Positions 59,635-64,000 of a DNA stretch of 64,000 nucleotides are shown here, in pieces. The DNA lies in contig NC_069130.1 of NCBI RefSeq assembly GCF_026914265.1, positions 40,169,306 through 40,233,305 on the forward strand. The letters run 5' to 3'. How positions within the stretch are numbered: the first letter of the stretch is position 1; each line of letters begins with the position of its first letter. This DNA is from Mya arenaria (Eukaryota > Mollusca > Bivalvia > Myida > Myidae). The translations under genes and the position numbers were made by a program. The notes beneath the pieces were generated by a model. It did no database searches. It was given only the letters and a program-made list of their open reading frames with translations, and was not told the DNA's origin.

Positions 59635-61464
59635 CTGAAAAAGATCATTAATTAGGTATGTTTTAATTAAAATCATAAAAAAGAGATCATCCCAGTTTTG
59701 TTTTTTTTCAACTTACATGTAGCAAAAATCTATTTAACACCTGGATAACTTAACCTTTAAGCCTGTTGGTGAGGCGGGTTATGCAATTCACAATCAAGGA
59801 ATTAAAAGACAGTATTTGAGCATAAATCATCATATATTAAAGGCTTCCAGCTGTCAGTATCTTAGTTTTAAAGGCCTAGTTTAATCCTTCTATAAGTGAC
59901 CCCCCTCCCCCACAAAAAACAACAAAAAACGTGTATTTGTACTCAACCTCTGTTTATTGATCTTAATCTTATTGCCTAATTGTCTTATCAGATCTCCGAT
60001 CTGAGTATTCTGAGTGCAGTTTTGGATGTTTCATTATACAAATGGACCCTAAATGGCCCTGAGCCAATAAACAAATACACAGGAAATTGGCCCCTATTGT
60101 GACCCCAGTGCAATTAGCAGGAGATGCACAGCAGGGGATTATCATGCCAAACATTCCTAAAACTAGGCCTTTATCACTCCTTATGGCTTGCCACACTTAA
60201 TTTTGTCATACAAAAAGAGTGAATTTTACAAAACATGAGCGAGTCCCTTTAACCTTTCTGGAAGGATAGAACATTACCACACCACACTAAATCTTACCTT
60301 GGACTGAATGAAGTTGCCGTCAGGCGGGATATATGCTTTTGGGCAGTACACACTACAGAGCTTCAGCCATAGGAGGTCTGGGGCAATTGATGCCAGTCTC
60401 ATGCAGCACTCAATACAAGTCTAAAAATGAGACAAAGAAGCACTCAATACAAGACCAGAAATGGTACATTGACCATTCAGTAGAAACAATTATACTGTGT
60501 ATTTCCTTTTAGTTTGTTTGAAACAGTTGTTACATCTAACAAAGAGAGCCACAGAGCATACACAGATGTTTGGCTGGGAGGCTTTGTAAGTCAAAAAGAG
60601 GCATAACTCAACAACAATTAAAGCCAGAGTTATGACCCTTGCTATACATGTGTGTGTTATTCTTGGCAATATGTGTACACTATTTATTCGAATATCTTGA
60701 ACAGTTTTAGAATTGTTCATGCTGAAGGCAACAGCAACCAGAGCTTTGAAATACCTTGTCTATTTTTCTTCAATTTATTGAAACATTGCTTTTTATAATC
60801 ATTTTCCTTGAACTGTTATACATGAAGTTAGTGATTCATTTTGTGGCTTTTAATTAATGAACACTCAATATTGATGTTTTATTGATCCAAGTATACTTGA
60901 TAAGACTAATAAAACTATAAATTCAGGAAAGCCCTAAAGGGTTTAATATTTACAAATTCCCTGTATCTATAAGGTTGCCAATTCAAAAATGCTTCATGTA
61001 TAGAATACTATTGCTCGTCTATTTGTGATTTTTAAGACCACAGGGGGCATAACTTGTCAACTATTTAAGCTAGAGGTATGGGCATTGCAAAACGTGTGTG
61101 TTTAATCTCTATTTTCATGTGTGTACATTTCAAATTTTCATTTGTATATCTTGTTTATGAGCTATAGCCATTTTTATTTAAAGGCATTCACAACAAATCA
61201 TTAACCTTTTTTCCTTTTATAGAAGACCTGCCAAAATTTTCAAAATATTAATTGACGGGTGGATATCTATGCTTTAACAATGGAGTCAAAAAATTAAAAT
61301 CTTGAGAAAATGGCAAAAACCAAATATCATAAGAGACATTCTGAAATTAAGACATCCCACAGTCACCAATAACAAACCTTCTGCAGTGTGGTTGGCTGTC
61401 TGATATGGAGGTAGGGGAGACAACTGCAGACAATCAGGTCAAGGTCACTGCCTCTGATCTCTGT
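59557..61464 (-). CDS. TTI1: Last three exons of a TTI1-like HEAT-repeat protein
   Basis: Three minus-strand exons join in phase 0: 61464-61378, 60420-60298 and 59634-59557. They give 95 residues and a stop: EIRGSDLDLIVCSCLPYLH, RQPTTLQKTCIECCMRLAS, PDLLWLKLCSVYCPKAYIPP, then SSSNPYSGNVTIVLRETALL. The helical HEAT-like part with RQP-x-x-LQ and PD-x-x-WL-x-L, followed by a PP linker and a terminal NPY-x-x-NV segment, is what I remember of the C-terminus of TTI1. TTI1 is the partner of TELO2 and TTI2 in the TTT co-chaperone complex for PIKK kinases such as mTOR and ATM. The name rests on recall, not a search. The rest of the gene is not recognised in 61465-64000 and probably continues beyond the window. 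Confidence 0.55.
59869..60170. mobile_element. MITE with TAAAGGCCTAGTTT ends, complete copy
   Basis: Left end TTAAAGGCCTAGTTTAA, right end AAAACTAGGCCTTTA, about 300 bp. It lies in the last intron of the TTI1-like gene. Confidence 0.75.
60298..60420 (-). CDS. TTI1: TTI1-like exon, second from last
   Basis: 123 bp, acceptor TCATTTTTAG, donor GTAAGA, phase 0, 41 codons starting TCIECCMRLASIAPD. Confidence 0.65.
60540..61180 (+). repeat. Two diverged GGCATAACT dispersed repeats
   Basis: 60540-60760 has AGAGGCATAACTCAACAACA and 61000-61170 has GGGGGCATAACTTGTCAAC. Both are followed by a TATGACCCTTGC or TATGGGCATTGC phrase, the same style as the repeat at 21905. Intronic. Confidence 0.45.
61378..61464 (-). 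CDS. TTI1: TTI1-like exon, third from last
   Basis: 87 bp, acceptor CCATTTCAG, donor GTTTGT, phase 0 on both sides, 29 codons starting TEIRGSDLDLIVCSC. Confidence 0.6.
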
Positions 61465-61973
61465 CTGAAATGGGTTGGATAAGAATAGATATAGAAGAAA
61501 CAATATGTCTTGGGCCAAAATGTGTTTGACTTAAGCAAGAATGATAATAAGAGTACTCGATAAACAGTCAGTTTGGTGCCTTTAAAATTGGTACCTGCAA
61601 AATAACCTGAATGCTTCCTGGTCATATGGTAAATGATATGGATTTGACTCTTCATTAAAAAAGATTTAAGCATTAATGAAACAATCTAGTCACAGCTCCT
61701 GATCTCTGTATATTTACACCTCAACTTCCATTCCTTAAAGAACTGCCTTTCGGCAATTGCGGTTATCATCCGATGAATGCAACATCTTCAGATATGTTCG
61801 GAGCGCATTCATCACATAACAATATACATGACAAGAGCTGTCGTACGACAGCGCGCTCCACTACACCACTTTGACTTTGAAGTGAACACAATAACGATGT
61901 AATATGTGCCTGTCAAAAGCAATAAAACAATCAAATTGAAAAGTGAACAAGAATTGCAATGTGACAAAACCAG

Positions 61974-62263
61974 GTTTATAACAAGAGATGTTTGTCAAAC
62001 ATTATGCCCCCTGAGCGCCAAGTTGCCAGAAATATTTGGACAATTGAATGAAATATGCATGGACTGAAATGACAGCTGATTTGTCATTTGATGCATATGA
62101 GGCAGGTCATCTACTGGTCATACCTAATCTTCATGTCAAGTTTGATGACCATAGGTCCGGGAATTGTTGAGTTATCACTCGGACAAGCTTTGGTCTTCCA
62201 ACAGACCGACCGACATGTGCAAAGCAATTATATAACCCCTCTGCTTCGAAGGGGGGCATAATT
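61974..62263 (+). mobile_element. Composite repeat 6: ATTATGCCCCC ends
   Basis: Begins AACAAGAGATGTTTGTCAAA and ATTATGCCCCC, ends GAAGGGGGGCATAAT. It has one internal unit and a short GACCGACCGACATG before the tail. Confidence 0.75.
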
Positions 62264-62374
62264 AAACTAGATGTTCACTGAAAACTGATACTTCAACTCA
62301 TGCATTTAGTGACATATAAATTTCTACTGTCTACTATATAAGAAAATAAAATATGGACAATCAGAAAACCTTTT

Positions 62375-63048
62375 TTCAGCTTACAGTCACACTGACCTTG
62401 ACCTTTGACCCACTGACCTCAAAATCAATAGGGTTCATCTGCTGGTCATGACCAATAAGCCTACCTAGTATGAGGTCCCTGGGTCAAAGCGTTCTCAAGT
62501 TATTGATCGGAAACCGTTTTTCATGTTAAGGTCACACTGACCTTGACCTTTGACCCACTGACCTCAAAATCAATAGGGTTCATCTGCTGGTCATGACCAA
62601 TACACCTACCAAGTATGAGGTTCCTGGGTCAAAGCGTTCTCAAGTTATTGATCGGAAACCGTTTTTCATGTAAAGGTCACACTGACCTTGACCTTTGACC
62701 CACTGACCTCAAAATCAATAGGGTTCATCTGCTGGTGATGACCAATACACATACCAAGTATGAGGTTCCTGGGTCAAAGCGTTCTCAAGTTATTGATCGG
62801 AAACCGTTTTTCATGTAAAGGTCACACTGACCTTGACCTTTGACCCACTGACCTCAAAATCAATAGGGTTCATCTGCTGGTGATGACCAATACACATACC
62901 AAGTATGAGGTCCCTCGGTCAAAGCGTTCTCAAGTTATTGATCGGAAACCATTTGGTATTCCGACCGACCGACAGACAGACCGACCGACCGACCGACCGA
63001 CCGACATGTGCAAAACAATATACCCCACTTTTTTCAAAAGGGGGCATA
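62375..63048 (+). mobile_element. Composite repeat 7: 145-bp TGACCTTTGACC units, (ACCG)n and GGGGGCATAAT tail
   Basis: Four units with GTCACACTGACCTTGACC starts at about 62387, 62531, 62676 and 62821, nearly exact copies. A (GACC)n run lies at 62963-63004, then ATGTGCAAAACAATATACCC and GGGGGCATAAT. The tail is that of composite repeat 6; a matching head is not visible. Confidence 0.8.
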
Positions 63049-63094
63049 ATGATTGGCAGAAGAGATTCAGTTTCAACTGTTTCTTCTACTTTTG

Positions 63095-63620
63095 TAACAG
63101 TGACCTTGATCCTAAGGGCCCCAAACACAATCCCATGGAAGACCTCCATAAACTCTTCCTACATATCAAGTTTGGTCACAGTATGTCAATCATAACTAAA
63201 ACAGTAATCTATTTTTAGTAACAGTGACCTTGACCCTAGGGGGCCAAAAGGCAATCCATGAAAGCTCTGAATAAACTTGTCCTATATACCAAGTTTGGTC
63301 ACACTATGTCAACCCTTACTTGAGTTATTCAGTACTAACCATATTTCTATTTTGACCTTGACCTAGACCATAACTCTTAGGGCAAAAACACAATCTCAGG
63401 AAAGGTCTCTATAAACTCTTCCTATATACCAAATTTGGTACCAATATGAAGACCCTTACTTAAGTTATTCAATACCAACCCTTTTTCTATTAATAGTACC
63501 TTAAGCCTAGAGGACTCAAACGCATTCCTATAAAAAGGTCTCCATAAACTCTTTGTATATACCAAGTTTAGTATCTTTATGTCAAATCTAGCTAAAATTA
63601 TTCAATACATAAGGCAACAT
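63095..63620 (+). repeat. Diverged tandem repeat, about 125-145 bp
   Basis: Four degenerate units with TATACCAAGTTTGGTCACA-type phrases and AGTGACCTTGACCCTAGG-type starts. Confidence 0.65.
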
Positions 63621-63712
63621 TAACGCTGCCCTAACACCAGCCCACCCGAACAATGACGCAAGTCATTCAAATAACTTGTTTTCCCTTTATGAAAATGTGG
63701 TTAGGAATATAA

Positions 63713-64000
63713 CAAGAGCTGTCACAGAGACAGCGCTCTCAACTATTCCGTCGCTTTTCTGTGTATGGATTGAAAAGTTTTGGCGAAACATGCATGGATC
63801 ATAGTCCAAATAATTGTACGTTGACGGATTTATTTTAGATTTTTGATATGGCAAATCCTTCACGTACAAATTGTTTAGTATCAAAAGTGGGTAGTTGTTC
63901 CAATCAGGATTCCGGGTTAAAGCATATAGCGTCTATAAAATATCATAAAAACAAGAAATATTACCAGATAATGTTATTTTATATTTGTTCCGTACGCACA
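63713..64000 (+). mobile_element. Head of a second composite repeat 1, cut by the window edge
   Basis: AACAAGAGCTGTCACAGAGACAG, CTCAACTATTCCGTCGCTTT and TTGAAAAGTTTTGGCGAAAC match 48766-48840. The sequence after about 63800 departs from that copy. Confidence 0.6.

Noticed and set aside
62919..63218. Open frames with DRQTDRPTDRP and the reverse GRSVGRSV
   Set aside because: Translation of the (ACCG)n microsatellite of composite repeat 7.

Overview
The window is animal genomic DNA, AT-rich and gene-poor, with spliced genes, microsatellites and many dispersed repeats. Repeat heads such as AACAAGAGGGCC and AACAAGAGCTGTCAC, and repeat bodies carrying (ACGG)n or (ACCG)n tails, are ones I associate with bivalve molluscs. 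A heterodont clam or mussel relative is my best guess. No bacterial or viral gene layout is present.

Layout. (1) 1-10140: the last coding exon of a class A GPCR on the plus strand (1374-3145), preceded by a palindromic MITE. It runs straight into a 6.8 kb satellite of 104-bp units whose first unit encodes the receptor's own C-terminus and stop codon. (2) 10140-16800: mostly non-coding, with a dispersed repeat, a decayed minus-strand coding region (about 12.2-13.5 kb) and a dead non-LTR retrotransposon (about 15.0-16.0 kb). (3) 20480-33386, minus strand: a seven-exon gene I could assemble in frame, encoding a secreted protein of about 423 residues with signal peptide, LDLa, three sushi (CCP) domains and one SRCR domain. 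The second and third sushi exons lie in a recent 1.35 kb tandem duplication. A 4708-bp DNA transposon (25629-30336, TSD ACGT) sits exactly at the splice donor of the second sushi exon. It carries a frameshifted OTU-like gene and no visible transposase. (4) 33.7-40.25 kb: a tandem paralogous copy of the SRCR end of that gene and its downstream flank, without the 5' exons. In this copy a sequence that is single in the other copy has expanded into a 2.2 kb array of 41-bp units. (5) 40.3-59.5 kb: non-coding, with MITEs, a SINE-like dispersed repeat and several large composite repeats, each built from a foldback head, 145-180 bp tandem units, a tetranucleotide microsatellite and a complementary tail. 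(6) 59557-61464, minus strand: the last three exons of a HEAT-type protein resembling TTI1. Its 5' part lies beyond the right edge, and the sequence upstream of these exons is again filled with composite repeats.

What links the regions is repeat birth next to genes: a satellite grown from a receptor's last codons, a minisatellite grown from one ancestral unit in a paralog, and a transposon whose target duplication and terminus preserve or improve a splice donor. All exon joins were read by eye from splice consensus and phase. None was tested against transcripts.
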